Source: Marinobacter sp. JH2
Lineage (GTDB): Bacteria > Pseudomonadota > Gammaproteobacteria > Pseudomonadales > Oleiphilaceae
Direction: 5' to 3'
Assembly: GCF_004353225.1 (NCBI RefSeq)
Contig: NZ_CP037934.1
Location: 3,472,001 to 3,536,000, forward strand
DNA: 64,000 nt
The first letter of the stretch is position 1. Each line of letters begins with the position of its first letter. The notes below the pieces were generated by a model. That model was not told the DNA's origin, did not search any database, and saw nothing but the letters and a program-made list of their open reading frames with translations. The position numbers and the translations under genes are program-made. Shown in pieces: positions 8,399 to 17,321 of this stretch.

Positions 8399-9997
8399 AT
8401 GCCCTACTCACAAGACGTTGATCAGATCGCATCCCTCGTCAAGCAAAACCCGACTTGGAATGCCATCAACCCTAAGCACGCTGCTCGTATGCGCGCCCAG
8501 AACAAATTCAAGACTGGTCTGGACATCGCTAAGTACACTGCGAAGATCATGCGTGAAGACATGGCTGCTTACGACGCCGACACGTCCAAGTACACTCAGT
8601 CTCTGGGTTGCTGGCACGGTTTCATTGGTCAGCAGAAGCTGATCTCTATCAAGAAGCACTTCGGTAACACCAAGCGTCGTTACCTGTACCTGTCTGGCTG
8701 GATGGTTGCTGCTCTGCGTTCTGAGTTCGGTCCTCTGCCTGACCAGTCTATGCACGAGAAGACTTCTGTACCTGCTCTGATCGAAGAGCTGTACACCTTC
8801 CTGCGTCAGGCTGACGCATGGGAACTGAACCACCTGTTCCGTGAACTGGAAGCTGCTGAAAATGCAGGCGACAGCGCCAAGGCTGCTGAGCTGATCAAGC
8901 AGATCGACAACCACGAAACTCACGTTGTACCGATCATCGCTGACATCGACGCTGGTTTCGGTAACGACGAAGCAACTTACCTGCTGGCTAAGAAAATGAT
9001 CGAAGCGGGTGCGTGCTGCATCCAGATCGAAAACCAGGTTTCTGACGAGAAGCAGTGTGGCCACCAAGATGGTAAAGTAACCGTTCCTCACGCCGACTTC
9101 CTGTCCAAGATCAACGCTGTTCGTTTGGCGTTCCTTGAGATGGGTGTAGACGATGGCGTTATCGTTGCTCGTACCGACTCACTGGGTGCTGGCCTGACCA
9201 AGCAAATCGCTGTAACCAACGAGCCGGGTGACCTGGGTGACCAGTACAACAGCTTCATCGATGGCGAGTACATCGAAGACGCTTCCCAGATCGAAAACGG
9301 CGACGTTGTGATCAAGTCTGACGGCAAGCTGCTGAAGCCCAAGCGTCTGGCATCTGGCCTGTTCCAGTTCAAAGCTGGCTCCGGCGAAGATCGTGTTGTT
9401 CTGGACTGCATCACTTCTCTGCAGAACGGCGCCGACATGCTGTGGATCGAGACTGAGAAGCCTCACGTTGGTCAGATCGCTAGCATGGTAAACCGCATCA
9501 AGGAAGTTGTTCCCGATGCTAAGCTGGTTTACAACAACAGCCCGTCCTTCAACTGGACTCTGAACTTCCGTCAGCAGGTGTTCGATGCCATGAAGGAAGA
9601 AGGTAAGGACGTATCTGCATACGATCGCGATCGTCTGATGAGCGCTGATTACGATGGCACTGAGCTGGCTGAGCAGGCTGACGAGTGGACTCGCAACTTC
9701 CAGCGTGATGCGGCACGTGAAGCCGGTGTGTTCCACCACTTGATCACTCTGCCGACTTACCACACTGCGGCACTGTCTACTGACAACCTGGCGAAAGGCT
9801 ACTTCGGTGACGAAGGCATGCTGGCCTACGTTGCTGGTGTACAGCGTAAGGAAATCCGTCAGGGCATCGCTACCGTTAAGCACCAGGACATGGCTGGTTC
9901 TAACATTGGTGATGACCACAAAGAATTCTTTGCAGGCGACGCTGCGCTGAAGGCTGGTGGTAAAGACAACACTATGGGTCAGTTCGAGAACATCTAA
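8399..9997 (+). CDS. aceA: Isocitrate lyase (Pseudomonas-type)
   Basis: Isocitrate lyase cleaves isocitrate to succinate and glyoxylate, the first step of the glyoxylate shunt needed for growth on acetate, fatty acids and alkanes. The 532-residue length and overall sequence fit the large Pseudomonas/Marinobacter subfamily. The active-site cysteine loop reads EKQCGHQDGK (about residues 219-228), and FGNDEATYLLAKKMIEAGACC precedes it in two parts. The ATG at 8399 follows AAAGGA; an upstream in-frame ATG at 8369 lacks such a site. Codon use is strongly biased (CTG, GGT, GAC, AAG), as in highly expressed genes. It stands alone, with a strong terminator after it. Confidence 0.96.
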   Translation: MPYSQDVDQIASLVKQNPTWNAINPKHAARMRAQNKFKTGLDIAKYTAKIMREDMAAYDADTSKYTQSLGCWHGFIGQQKLISIKKHFGNTKRRYLYLSGWMVAALRSEFGPLPDQSMHEKTSVPALIEELYTFLRQADAWELNHLFRELEAAENAGDSAKAAELIKQIDNHETHVVPIIADIDAGFGNDEATYLLAKKMIEAGACCIQIENQVSDEKQCGHQDGKVTVPHADFLSKINAVRLAFLEMGVDDGVIVARTDSLGAGLTKQIAVTNEPGDLGDQYNSFIDGEYIEDASQIENGDVVIKSDGKLLKPKRLASGLFQFKAGSGEDRVVLDCITSLQNGADMLWIETEKPHVGQIASMVNRIKEVVPDAKLVYNNSPSFNWTLNFRQQVFDAMKEEGKDVSAYDRDRLMSADYDGTELAEQADEWTRNFQRDAAREAGVFHHLITLPTYHTAALSTDNLAKGYFGDEGMLAYVAGVQRKEIRQGIATVKHQDMAGSNIGDDHKEFFAGDAALKAGGKDNTMGQFENI

Positions 9998-10020
9998 TCT
10001 CGACTACCTAAACAGTGTTT

Positions 10021-10054
10021 AAAAGCGGCCCCGGAAACGGGGCCGCTTTTTTTT
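10021..10054 (+). terminator. Rho-independent terminator of aceA
   Basis: A 13-base GC-rich stem (AAAAGCGGCCCCG with its complement) closes on a GAAA tetraloop and is followed by a run of eight T. It begins 24 bases after the aceA stop codon. Confidence 0.93.
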
Positions 10055-10214
10055 GTGTCTGGAATAACGTCAGAAAGGCTGACAAGAGTTGCGATCTCCC
10101 GCCGATCGCGTCGCTATGGCGAGGTGTATAAAGGGCTGATGCTTTTTAGAGTGAGTCTCTCGTTTTCTGTGCTTTGTTGTATGCTCCAAGAAAGCTGGCA
10201 AAAGGAGTGCGCTA

Positions 10215-12041
10215 TTGAACGTTGAACAAGGCACGGTGTTTTTGGTGCTTGTGATCACGCTGATTATGTTCGTATGGAATCGTCTGCGTTTTGATGTGGT
10301 GGCCATGCTTGCCTTGTTGGCGATCGCGGTTGCGGGATTAGTGCCCGCCGGTGATCTTTTTGCCGGTTTTGGCCATCCCGCTGTTATTACCGTAGCAGCG
10401 GTACTGGTGATCAGCCAGGGGCTGGTCAGTGGTGGGGTGGTTGATGCGATTGCCCGTTACCTGGCCAGAATCGGGCACAATGCGGTACTGCAAGTCGTGA
10501 CGTTGACGGGGGTTGTTGCTCTTTGTTCTGCCTTTATCAATAACGTGGGGGCGCTGGCCCTACTGATGCCGGTCGCAATTTGGATGTCGCGAAAGTCTGG
10601 CCGCTCACCGTCTTTTCTGCTCATGCCCCTGGCGTTCGGATCGCTATTAGGCGGCACTATTACCCTGATTGGTACCCCGCCAAACATCATCATTGCCAGC
10701 TACCGACAGGGCGGCAGTTTCGGGTTGTTTGATTTTGCGCCCGTAGGGTTGGCAATCACCTTCGCAGGCATTGTTTTTATCGGGCTGGTGGGTTGGCGCT
10801 TCACGCCTCGGCGAGTTAACCCTGCCGACGACGAGGCTCTCTTCAATGTCGGGGATTATGTCACCGAACTGCGAGTGCCGGATGCCAGTGATTACGCAGG
10901 GAGCACCTTACATAACCTCCTGACGTCCGGCGAGGAAGAGGAGAGTGTGGCGGTATTGGCCCTTATTCGAAACGAGAAAAGTTCTCCGGCGCCGTCTCCT
11001 TATCAGGTGTTGAGGGAAGGCGATGTTTTGTTGGTGCAGGCGGATGCCGAAAGTCTGCAGGAATTTGTTGAAAAGACCGGGCTAGCATTAGCAAATACCG
11101 TTGAAGACAGCGACGAAGACGGTGGTGAAGATAAACAGGCTCGGATTAAAAAGGCTCGTGAAGAGCGAGAGGAAGAAATTGCCGCTGGCGATGTTCGGCT
11201 CATTGAAGCGGTGATTACACCGTCGTCCCAGCTCATCGGGCGCACAACCAACCGCATCAATCTTCGGGAGCGGTATGGCTTGAACGTGGTGGCAATTGCC
11301 CGGCAGGGGCATCGATTAACCCAGCGGGTATCCAATATTCGATTTCGTTCCGGTGACATTCTGCTCGTGCAGGCGTATGAAAGTACCCTGATGACGACGC
11401 TCAAAACGCTCGGCTGCTTACCCTTGGCAGAGCGTGAGTTGTCGTTGGGGCGGCAAAAGAGCCTGTGGTTGGCGGGCGGTCTTTTCATTGGATCCATAGG
11501 TCTGATTATGTCGGGAGTACTTGCACCGCCGGTGGCGTTGGTTGGCTGTGCGGTTGCGATGGTGGTGTTTCAGCTCCTCAATGCTAATGAGGCTTATCAG
11601 GCGATTGATTGGTCGGTCATCGTGTTGCTCGCCGCAATGATTCCGGTAGGTCAGGCGCTGGAGACGACCGGAGGGGCCGATCTTATCGCGGCCCAGATTT
11701 TGAGTGTGGCGCAGGGGCAGGCAAACTGGGTGGCGCTCACGATTATTCTGACCGGCTCTATGTTGTTGTCGAATCTGGTGAATAACGCAGCGGCAGCGGT
11801 ACTGGTGGCTCCCATTGCTCTGGGGCTGTCGGCCCAATTAGGTTTGCCGGCAGATGCGGCGTTGATGGGGGTTGCGGTGGGAACTTCCTGTGCCTTCCTG
11901 ACGCCTATTGGGCACCAATCCAATGCGTTGGTGATGGAGCCGGGCGGATACCGGTTCGGTGACTACTGGCGGCTGGGCTTGCCGCTTTCTTTGGTCGTGA
12001 TCGTTGTCGCAGTGCCGATGATTCTTTGGGTGTGGTCCTAA
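10215..12041 (+). CDS. SLC13/DASS-like permease with two RCK_C (TrkA-C) domains
   Basis: This 608-residue transporter has a membrane half of about six helices, a central cytoplasmic insertion holding two TrkA-C domains (about 215-290 and 325-405), then a second membrane half. The paired motifs LIGTPPNIIIASY (about 153-165) and FLTPIGHQSNALVMEPGGY near the C-terminus are typical of the SLC13/ArsB-like permeases that carry sulfate, dicarboxylates or related anions. Translation starts at TTG 10215, with AAAGGAG eight bases upstream. The reading frame ends four bases inside the convergent TetR gene. The substrate is unknown. Confidence 0.88.
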   Translation: MNVEQGTVFLVLVITLIMFVWNRLRFDVVAMLALLAIAVAGLVPAGDLFAGFGHPAVITVAAVLVISQGLVSGGVVDAIARYLARIGHNAVLQVVTLTGVVALCSAFINNVGALALLMPVAIWMSRKSGRSPSFLLMPLAFGSLLGGTITLIGTPPNIIIASYRQGGSFGLFDFAPVGLAITFAGIVFIGLVGWRFTPRRVNPADDEALFNVGDYVTELRVPDASDYAGSTLHNLLTSGEEEESVAVLALIRNEKSSPAPSPYQVLREGDVLLVQADAESLQEFVEKTGLALANTVEDSDEDGGEDKQARIKKAREEREEEIAAGDVRLIEAVITPSSQLIGRTTNRINLRERYGLNVVAIARQGHRLTQRVSNIRFRSGDILLVQAYESTLMTTLKTLGCLPLAERELSLGRQKSLWLAGGLFIGSIGLIMSGVLAPPVALVGCAVAMVVFQLLNANEAYQAIDWSVIVLLAAMIPVGQALETTGGADLIAAQILSVAQGQANWVALTIILTGSMLLSNLVNNAAAAVLVAPIALGLSAQLGLPADAALMGVAVGTSCAFLTPIGHQSNALVMEPGGYRFGDYWRLGLPLSLVVIVVAVPMILWVWS

Positions 12042-12640
12042 TTGTCCGCAAGCAGGCCAAAGAATACAGTTTCGACCAGTGTGTGGGCCATATCGGCCAG
12101 GGGCAATTGATCCGGGGCGGTTAGCCAGTGAAAAAACAGGCCAAGCATTTGAGTGTGCAGCAAATAGGCCGCCTGCTCAGGCGTGAGATGAGAGCGTAGT
12201 CGCTGCCGGTTCTCCGGCAAGATCATGATCTCGATCAGTTGAGCGATTTCGTTGGCAGACAGCTCGCGGTGGCGGCTTAATGCTTGGTCGGACTCGTTGC
12301 GGTGTAGCAGAATGTAGTGGACCCTGAAGTAGCGTTTGTCTTCGGCCAGTTTTTTCAGCGCTAAAATGCAGACTGCTTTAAGGTTGTCGAAGCCACCGTC
12401 GCCTTCACCAGCGTTTGCTAACATGTCCTCCACCGGTGCGCGTACTCGTTCAAGCATGGCATCGAGAATGTCTTGTTTATTGCGGAAGTGCCAATAGATA
12501 GCGCCTCGGGTTACCCCAGCGATGTGAGCGATTTGTTCGAGCGAAGCGCGCGCAACGCCCTTGTCGAAAAATACCTGTTCGGCAGCATCGAGAATGGACT
12601 CGCGAGTCGCCGCTGCTTCTGCTTTCGTTTTCCGTGCCAT
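12038..12640 (-). CDS. TetR-family repressor of the adjacent RND pump (AcrR/TtgR type)
   Basis: A 200-residue regulator with an N-terminal TetR helix-turn-helix (SLEQIAHIAGVTRGAIYWHF, about 34-53) that resembles AcrR, TtgR and SmeT closely. The C-terminal two thirds would form the drug-binding and dimer domain. It is divergent from the MFP-RND genes, with an AcrR-like palindrome in the shared intergenic region; this is the standard arrangement for a local efflux-pump repressor that is released by toxic ligands. That it controls the pump is inferred from arrangement and family. Confidence 0.9.
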   Translation of the reverse strand: MARKTKAEAAATRESILDAAEQVFFDKGVARASLEQIAHIAGVTRGAIYWHFRNKQDILDAMLERVRAPVEDMLANAGEGDGGFDNLKAVCILALKKLAEDKRYFRVHYILLHRNESDQALSRHRELSANEIAQLIEIMILPENRQRLRSHLTPEQAAYLLHTQMLGLFFHWLTAPDQLPLADMAHTLVETVFFGLLADN

Positions 12641-12694
12641 GATCCCGTAACTTTAGTGTCGGTATATACCGTCAGTATAGCGGAGAATATGTTT

Positions 12695-12720
12695 ACATAC
12701 ATACACGAATGAATGTATGT
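12695..12720. promoter_or_regulatory. AcrR/TtgR-like operator
   Basis: A 26-base imperfect palindrome with ACATACAT and ATGTATGT as outer arms and extra matching pairs inside. It resembles the E. coli AcrR site, which has TACATACAT and ATGTATGTA half-sites. It overlaps the likely -35 region of the tetR gene (TATACT -10 at 12674-12679 on the minus strand) and lies just upstream of a TTGCAT -35-like box for the pump genes at 12721. A second short palindrome, CGGTATATACCG, is at 12660-12671. Confidence 0.75.
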
Positions 12721-12798
12721 TTGCATGCTAATTTTGCAGGCCATTCTAACCTGCTTGTTTGCCCGGATTGATCTTGCCTCGTGTTCAGGAGAACGCAC

Positions 12799-13971
12799 AT
12801 GACCATGGAAATATTTCATCGCCCCACAGCCCGAGCCGGGTTGATTATTGCCGGCTTGTCGACTCTATTAGTGTTAACTGGCTGTAGCAGTGAAGACAGT
12901 GTCGGGCAGCAAGGCGGAGGCGGTTTCCCGCCGGCAGCGGTGACGGTAGAAACGGCTGAGTTGAGCAATGCCACCGTACGCCAGGATTACGCCGGACGAG
13001 CACGGGGTGCGCGGGAGGTGCAAGTGCGCGCGCGCGTCAGTGGGGTGCTTGAGGAACGGCTCTATGCAGAAGGGCAAATGGTAAAAGAGACTGATCCTTT
13101 GTTCCTTATAGACCCCAAGCCAGCAGAGGCAGCGTTCCAGTTGGCCAAGGCCCAGCGTCAGGTGGCCGAAGCGAATTTGCGTCAGGCAGAGCGGGAATGG
13201 GCCCGGATCTCGTCTTTGTATAAGCGTAAAGCGGTGAGTGAGCGGGATCGTGATTCTGCCGAATCGGCTCTGGAGCTGGCAGAAGCTAATTTGGCGGTTT
13301 CCGAGGCGGGTATGACCAAAGCGGAGCTGAATCGAGGTTACACGAAAGTGACCGCGCCGTTGAATGGCGTGACCAGCCTTGAGGACCTACCGGAAGGCAG
13401 TTTGGTGGACACGGGCACGTTGCTGACGACCATTGTTCAGCTTGATCCGGTTCACGTGCGCTTCGCGTTGCCAGAAAACGACGCCAGTATTCGCCGTGCC
13501 GCAACGGAGGGCATGGCCCGTTCGGATGAAGTTCAGGATGTGTCCGCCCGGTTGGTGTTGGTGAATGGTGAAGAATATCCGATGGAGGGCCGGATTGATT
13601 TTACCGCCTCTACTCTCGACCCCCGCACCGGATCTGTGTCGGCGAGAGCCGTATTCCCGAACCCGGAACATGTGATTGTGCCGGGGCAGTTTGTGCGAGT
13701 GCGGGTTGAGCTGCAAAACTTCGAAAATGTCATACTGGTGCCGGAAGCCGCCGTAGCTGAGGGCCCCAAAGGACCGATGGTGTATGTGGTCGACAGTGAG
13801 GGTAAAGCCCAGACGCGGGGTGTTGAACTGGGCCCTGTAACCAACGGCCGCCAGATTATCCTGAAAGGATTGGAAGCCGGTGATCGTTTCATTGTCAGTG
13901 GTTTGGCCAACCTTCGCCCGGATTCACCGGTAAAGATTATGGATGAGAGTGCCGGGGAGGGCGCGAACTGA
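12799..13971 (+). CDS. RND efflux periplasmic adaptor (membrane fusion protein, AcrA/MexA family)
   Basis: A 390-residue adaptor with a lipoprotein signal (LSTLLVLTGC, cysteine near residue 26), so it is lipid-anchored in the inner membrane. Behind it come the split biotinyl-lipoyl domain (VQVRARVSGVLEERLYAEG), a helical hairpin (about 105-170), the beta-barrel and the membrane-proximal domain. It links the RND permease to an outer-membrane channel. The ATG at 12799 follows AGGAG; the frame opens at a GTG at 12781 that has no such site. The stop codon overlaps the permease ATG by one base (TGATG), which suggests translational coupling. Confidence 0.94.
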   Translation: MTMEIFHRPTARAGLIIAGLSTLLVLTGCSSEDSVGQQGGGGFPPAAVTVETAELSNATVRQDYAGRARGAREVQVRARVSGVLEERLYAEGQMVKETDPLFLIDPKPAEAAFQLAKAQRQVAEANLRQAEREWARISSLYKRKAVSERDRDSAESALELAEANLAVSEAGMTKAELNRGYTKVTAPLNGVTSLEDLPEGSLVDTGTLLTTIVQLDPVHVRFALPENDASIRRAATEGMARSDEVQDVSARLVLVNGEEYPMEGRIDFTASTLDPRTGSVSARAVFPNPEHVIVPGQFVRVRVELQNFENVILVPEAAVAEGPKGPMVYVVDSEGKAQTRGVELGPVTNGRQIILKGLEAGDRFIVSGLANLRPDSPVKIMDESAGEGAN

Positions 13972-16900
13972 TGTTGCGCACATTTATAGACCGGCCGATC
14001 TTCGCTACGGTTATCTCGATCATTATCACCTTGGGCGGTGCGTTGGCTCTGCTCGGATTGCCGGTGGAGCAATACCCGAATGTGGTGCCGCCGCAAGTCG
14101 TGGTGGACGGACGATTCCCCGGTGCCAGTGCCGATGTAATCTCTGACTCGGTGGTCGCACCGCTGGAGCAAGAGATCAACGGCGTGGACGACATGATCTA
14201 TCTGGAATCCAGTGCGACCGACTCTGGCAGCTTTCGGATTTCAGTATCGTTCGAGATCGGAACCGATCCGGATCAGGCGACCATCAACGTGAACAACCGG
14301 GTACAACAGGCGCTGGCGCGACTGCCCCAATCCGTTCGCGACCAAGGCCTGAAAGTAGAAGCCCGTTCCACGTCGATTCTGCAGGTTATTGCGTTATCGT
14401 CTCCCGATAACTCCATGGACGTGGTGGAGATCTCTAACTACGCCTTGTTAAATGTGCTCGACGAACTGGTGCGATTGCCGGGTATTGGTAATGCCTCTTT
14501 GTTCGGTGCACAGGATTACTCGATGCGAATCTGGCTCCGGCCTGACAAACTCGCTCAGTACGAACTGACCCCGGGCGATGTGGCGAACGCACTGCGTGCC
14601 CAAAACGCCCAATTTGCTGCCGGCCGAATTGGCGCAGAACCGGCGCCGAAAGGACAGGCTTTTACCTTCAGTGTATCGGCCCCCGGCCGCCTGACGAGCC
14701 CAGAAGAGTTTGGCGAAGTGATTTTGCGCAGCGACGAGCAAGGTGCGTCTTTGCGTTTGAAAGACGTTGCGCGGATTGAATTAGGTGCTCTGAATTACGA
14801 TTTTGCGGCGATTTATAACGGCAGTGCGACTGTGCCTATGGGCATCTATCTGCAGCCGGGAGCCAACGCCCTGGATGCCGCTGAAGCAGTGAACAAGGCG
14901 ATGGCAGAGATTTCGGATCGATTCCCGGAAGGTCTGGAGTTCAGCGTTCCTTATGACACCACCCGCTTTATTGATATCTCCATTCAAGAGGTGTTCAGCA
15001 CCTTTATCATGGCGGTTGTGTTGGTGGTGTTGGTGACGTTCCTGTTCCTGCAGAACATCAGTGCCACCCTGATTCCATTGATGGCCATTCCGGTGTCTTT
15101 GATCGGCACTTTTGCGGGTATGCAGGCACTGGGTTTCTCGGTGAACCTGCTGACTCTGTTCGGGTTGATACTGGCCATCGGGGTGGTGGTGGATAATGCC
15201 ATTATCATTATGGAAAACGCTGAGCGGCTGATTAAAGAGAAAGGCATGACCGCATACGATGCCGCGGTAACCACCATCGGCCAGGTGTCTGGAGCGGTAG
15301 TTTCATCAACATTGGTACTGGTGGCGGTGTTTGCGCCGGTTGCGTTCTTGGGTGGGCTCAGTGGCGAGCTGTACCGGCAGTTTGCGATTACCATTGCTGT
15401 GTCGGTGGTCATTTCAGGCGTTGTGGCACTGACGCTCACACCGGCTATGTGTGCCATGCTGCTGGGCAAAGAGAGTAAACAGCTGACGGTCTTCCGCTGG
15501 TTTGATGCCGGCTTCGATAAGTTAACAGCAGGTTTCTCGGGTGTGGTGGACTGGTTGCTGAACCACGCGGTCGTGGGTGTGCTGTTGTTTGCGGCCATGC
15601 TGGGCAGCGTGGTGTTTCTGATGAACAAGATGCCTTCGGGTTTGGTGCCGCAGGAAGATCAGGGCTTTGTGCTGGCGGCTTATGCCTTGCCGCCAGTGTC
15701 GGCTATGAGCCGCACTGAGGATGCCCGGGATGAATTGGCGGCGAAGATGAAGAGCCTGCCCGAAGTGAAAGACGTGGTGGCTTTTGCCGGTTTCGATATC
15801 ATTTCCAGTGCACTGCGCACCAACAGCGGCGTGGCCTTTGTGACGCTTGAAGATTGGGCTGAGCGAGAAGGCGATGGCCAGGGTGCAGCCGATATTGCCA
15901 AGAAGATCATGGGTATTGGCTTTGGCATGCCGGAAGCCTTTGTGATTGCCTTTACGCCGCCACCGATTCAAGGCTTGTCGACCACCGGTGGTGTGGAAGG
16001 CTACATTCAGGCTCGCGGTGGCCGTACCCCTGCCGAGATCAAGGCGATGGCTGACAAGTTCACTCAGGCCGCGAATGCTCGCCCGGAGTTGACCAACGTA
16101 CGGGTGACGCTGGATACCGGTATTCCTCGTTACAAGGCAAACGTGGACCGTGAGAAGGCTCAGGCAGCCGGTGTGCCCATTGACCAGATCTTTACGACCA
16201 TGCAGAGCACCTTTGGTGGTTTGTATGTGAACGACTTTACCCTGGAGGGCCGTAACTGGCAGGTGAACCTTCAGTCGGAAGGAGAGTTTCGTAGCCATCC
16301 GGGGGATTTGCGTAAGGTGTTTGTTCGCTCCCATTACGGCGAGATGATTCCGCTCAGCTCGTTGGTTGAGCTGGAACGTACCAGTGGACCTGATATTTTG
16401 AACCGATTTAACGTCTATCCGGCGGCGAAGTTGCTGGCTGACCCTGGCCCGGGGTATACCACGGGTGGGGCGCTGGCGGCGTTGGAGTCTGTCGCTGCAG
16501 AGCAGTTTGATCGCGATACGTTGGTTGGCTGGACCGGTGAAGCCTATCAGTTGCAGGATTCCGCAGACTCCGGAGCCATGGCATTTGGCATGGGTTTGTT
16601 GCTGGTGTTCCTGATTCTGGCGGCACAATATGAGCGTTGGGGTTTGCCGGTGGCGGTGGCGACGGCGGTTCCGTTTGGCGTGTTTGGGGGAGCGCTGGCG
16701 TCGTTGTGGCGTGGCTTCCCGAATGATATCTATTTCCAGGTGGGGCTGTTGGTGTTGATTGGGCTGGCGGCGAAGAATGCGATTCTGATTGTGGAGTTTG
16801 CGGCGCAGAACCGGAAATCGGGTATGAGTTCGTTTGAGGCGGCCAGTGCGGCTGCGCGCCAGCGTTTCCGAGCGATTATGATGACGGCGTTGACCTTCAT

Positions 16901-17081
16901 TGTGGGGTCGTTGCCGTTGGCGTTCAGTTCCGGCGCGGGTGCGGTGAGTCGTCAGGAGATTGGTACGGTGGTGGTTGGCGGTATGCTGGCGGCCAGTACC
17001 TTGGCGCTGTTTTTTGTGCCTTTGTTCTATATGTTAATTGAGGACTTTGGGGATTGGCGCAAGCAGCGTAAGAAGGCCTGA
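13971..17081 (+). CDS. RND efflux permease (HAE-1/AcrB family) with D-to-N change in the proton relay
   Basis: A 1036-residue proton-driven drug exporter with twelve membrane helices and two large periplasmic loops, ordered as in AcrB and MexB. The TM4 motif reads GVVVDNAIIIMEN, where AcrB has two adjacent aspartates (D407-D408); the second is asparagine here. The TM10 lysine is present (GLAAKNAILIVEF). No outer-membrane factor follows, so the pump must use one encoded elsewhere, as AcrAB uses TolC. Its likely role is export of solvents, drugs or amphipathic compounds under control of the divergent TetR protein. Confidence 0.95.
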   Translation: MLRTFIDRPIFATVISIIITLGGALALLGLPVEQYPNVVPPQVVVDGRFPGASADVISDSVVAPLEQEINGVDDMIYLESSATDSGSFRISVSFEIGTDPDQATINVNNRVQQALARLPQSVRDQGLKVEARSTSILQVIALSSPDNSMDVVEISNYALLNVLDELVRLPGIGNASLFGAQDYSMRIWLRPDKLAQYELTPGDVANALRAQNAQFAAGRIGAEPAPKGQAFTFSVSAPGRLTSPEEFGEVILRSDEQGASLRLKDVARIELGALNYDFAAIYNGSATVPMGIYLQPGANALDAAEAVNKAMAEISDRFPEGLEFSVPYDTTRFIDISIQEVFSTFIMAVVLVVLVTFLFLQNISATLIPLMAIPVSLIGTFAGMQALGFSVNLLTLFGLILAIGVVVDNAIIIMENAERLIKEKGMTAYDAAVTTIGQVSGAVVSSTLVLVAVFAPVAFLGGLSGELYRQFAITIAVSVVISGVVALTLTPAMCAMLLGKESKQLTVFRWFDAGFDKLTAGFSGVVDWLLNHAVVGVLLFAAMLGSVVFLMNKMPSGLVPQEDQGFVLAAYALPPVSAMSRTEDARDELAAKMKSLPEVKDVVAFAGFDIISSALRTNSGVAFVTLEDWAEREGDGQGAADIAKKIMGIGFGMPEAFVIAFTPPPIQGLSTTGGVEGYIQARGGRTPAEIKAMADKFTQAANARPELTNVRVTLDTGIPRYKANVDREKAQAAGVPIDQIFTTMQSTFGGLYVNDFTLEGRNWQVNLQSEGEFRSHPGDLRKVFVRSHYGEMIPLSSLVELERTSGPDILNRFNVYPAAKLLADPGPGYTTGGALAALESVAAEQFDRDTLVGWTGEAYQLQDSADSGAMAFGMGLLLVFLILAAQYERWGLPVAVATAVPFGVFGGALASLWRGFPNDIYFQVGLLVLIGLAAKNAILIVEFAAQNRKSGMSSFEAASAAARQRFRAIMMTALTFIVGSLPLAFSSGAGAVSRQEIGTVVVGGMLAASTLALFFVPLFYMLIEDFGDWRKQRKKA

Positions 17082-17086
17082 CGATT

Positions 17087-17110
17087 AGAGCTGACTTCGG
17101 TCGGCTCTTT
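17087..17110 (+). terminator. Hairpin after the RND operon
   Basis: Stem AGAGCTGAC / GTCGGCTCT (one G-U pair) closed by a TTCG tetraloop, directly followed by a short T run. It starts six bases after the permease stop codon. Confidence 0.6.
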
Positions 17111-17124
17111 GTGAATGTTATTGA

Positions 17125-17158
17125 ACCGCCTTGGGTTTCTGCCCTCGGCGGTTTTTTG
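17125..17158 (+). terminator. Second terminator after the RND operon
   Basis: ACCGCC and GGCGGT pair, with partial pairing continuing inward (TTGGG with CCCTC), and six T follow the stem. Together with the hairpin at 17087 it forms a tandem terminator. Confidence 0.75.
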
Positions 17159-17184
17159 TTGTTATGCTGTTTGGGAGTAAGAGC

Positions 17185-17294
17185 CGGCAGAGGGGAGGCG
17201 CTTCCAAAAAACCGCTCCTTCGGCACGTCCATGTGACGCTTCTGCTCCGCCATCCATGGCTGCGCACATTTTTGGAAGCGCCTCCCCTCTGCCG
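17185..17294. repeat. Structured repeat element, copy 1 (core on minus strand)
   Basis: Perfect 26-base inverted arms at 17185-17210 and 17269-17294 enclose a 58-base core. Read on the minus strand, the core contains TGTGCGCAGCCATGGATGGC near one arm and AAGGAGCGG near the other. Both motifs recur in the second element at 39916-40012, although the arm sequences are different. It lies between the RND terminators and the EgtB-like gene. The long open frames crossing it on both strands are artefacts of the palindrome and core. Confidence 0.8.
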
Positions 17295-17321
17295 ATTCCC
17301 AGACGCAGGGAGATACTTTTA

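Noticed and set aside
15522..16628. A 368-codon open frame on the minus strand inside the RND permease gene
   Set aside because: The sense strand codes for a complete AcrB-type protein; the antisense translation is rich in His, Arg and Gln with no domain.
17185..17294. Insertion sequence or transposase remnant
   Set aside because: No transposase-like frame is present, there is no clear target-site duplication, and the other copy has different arms.
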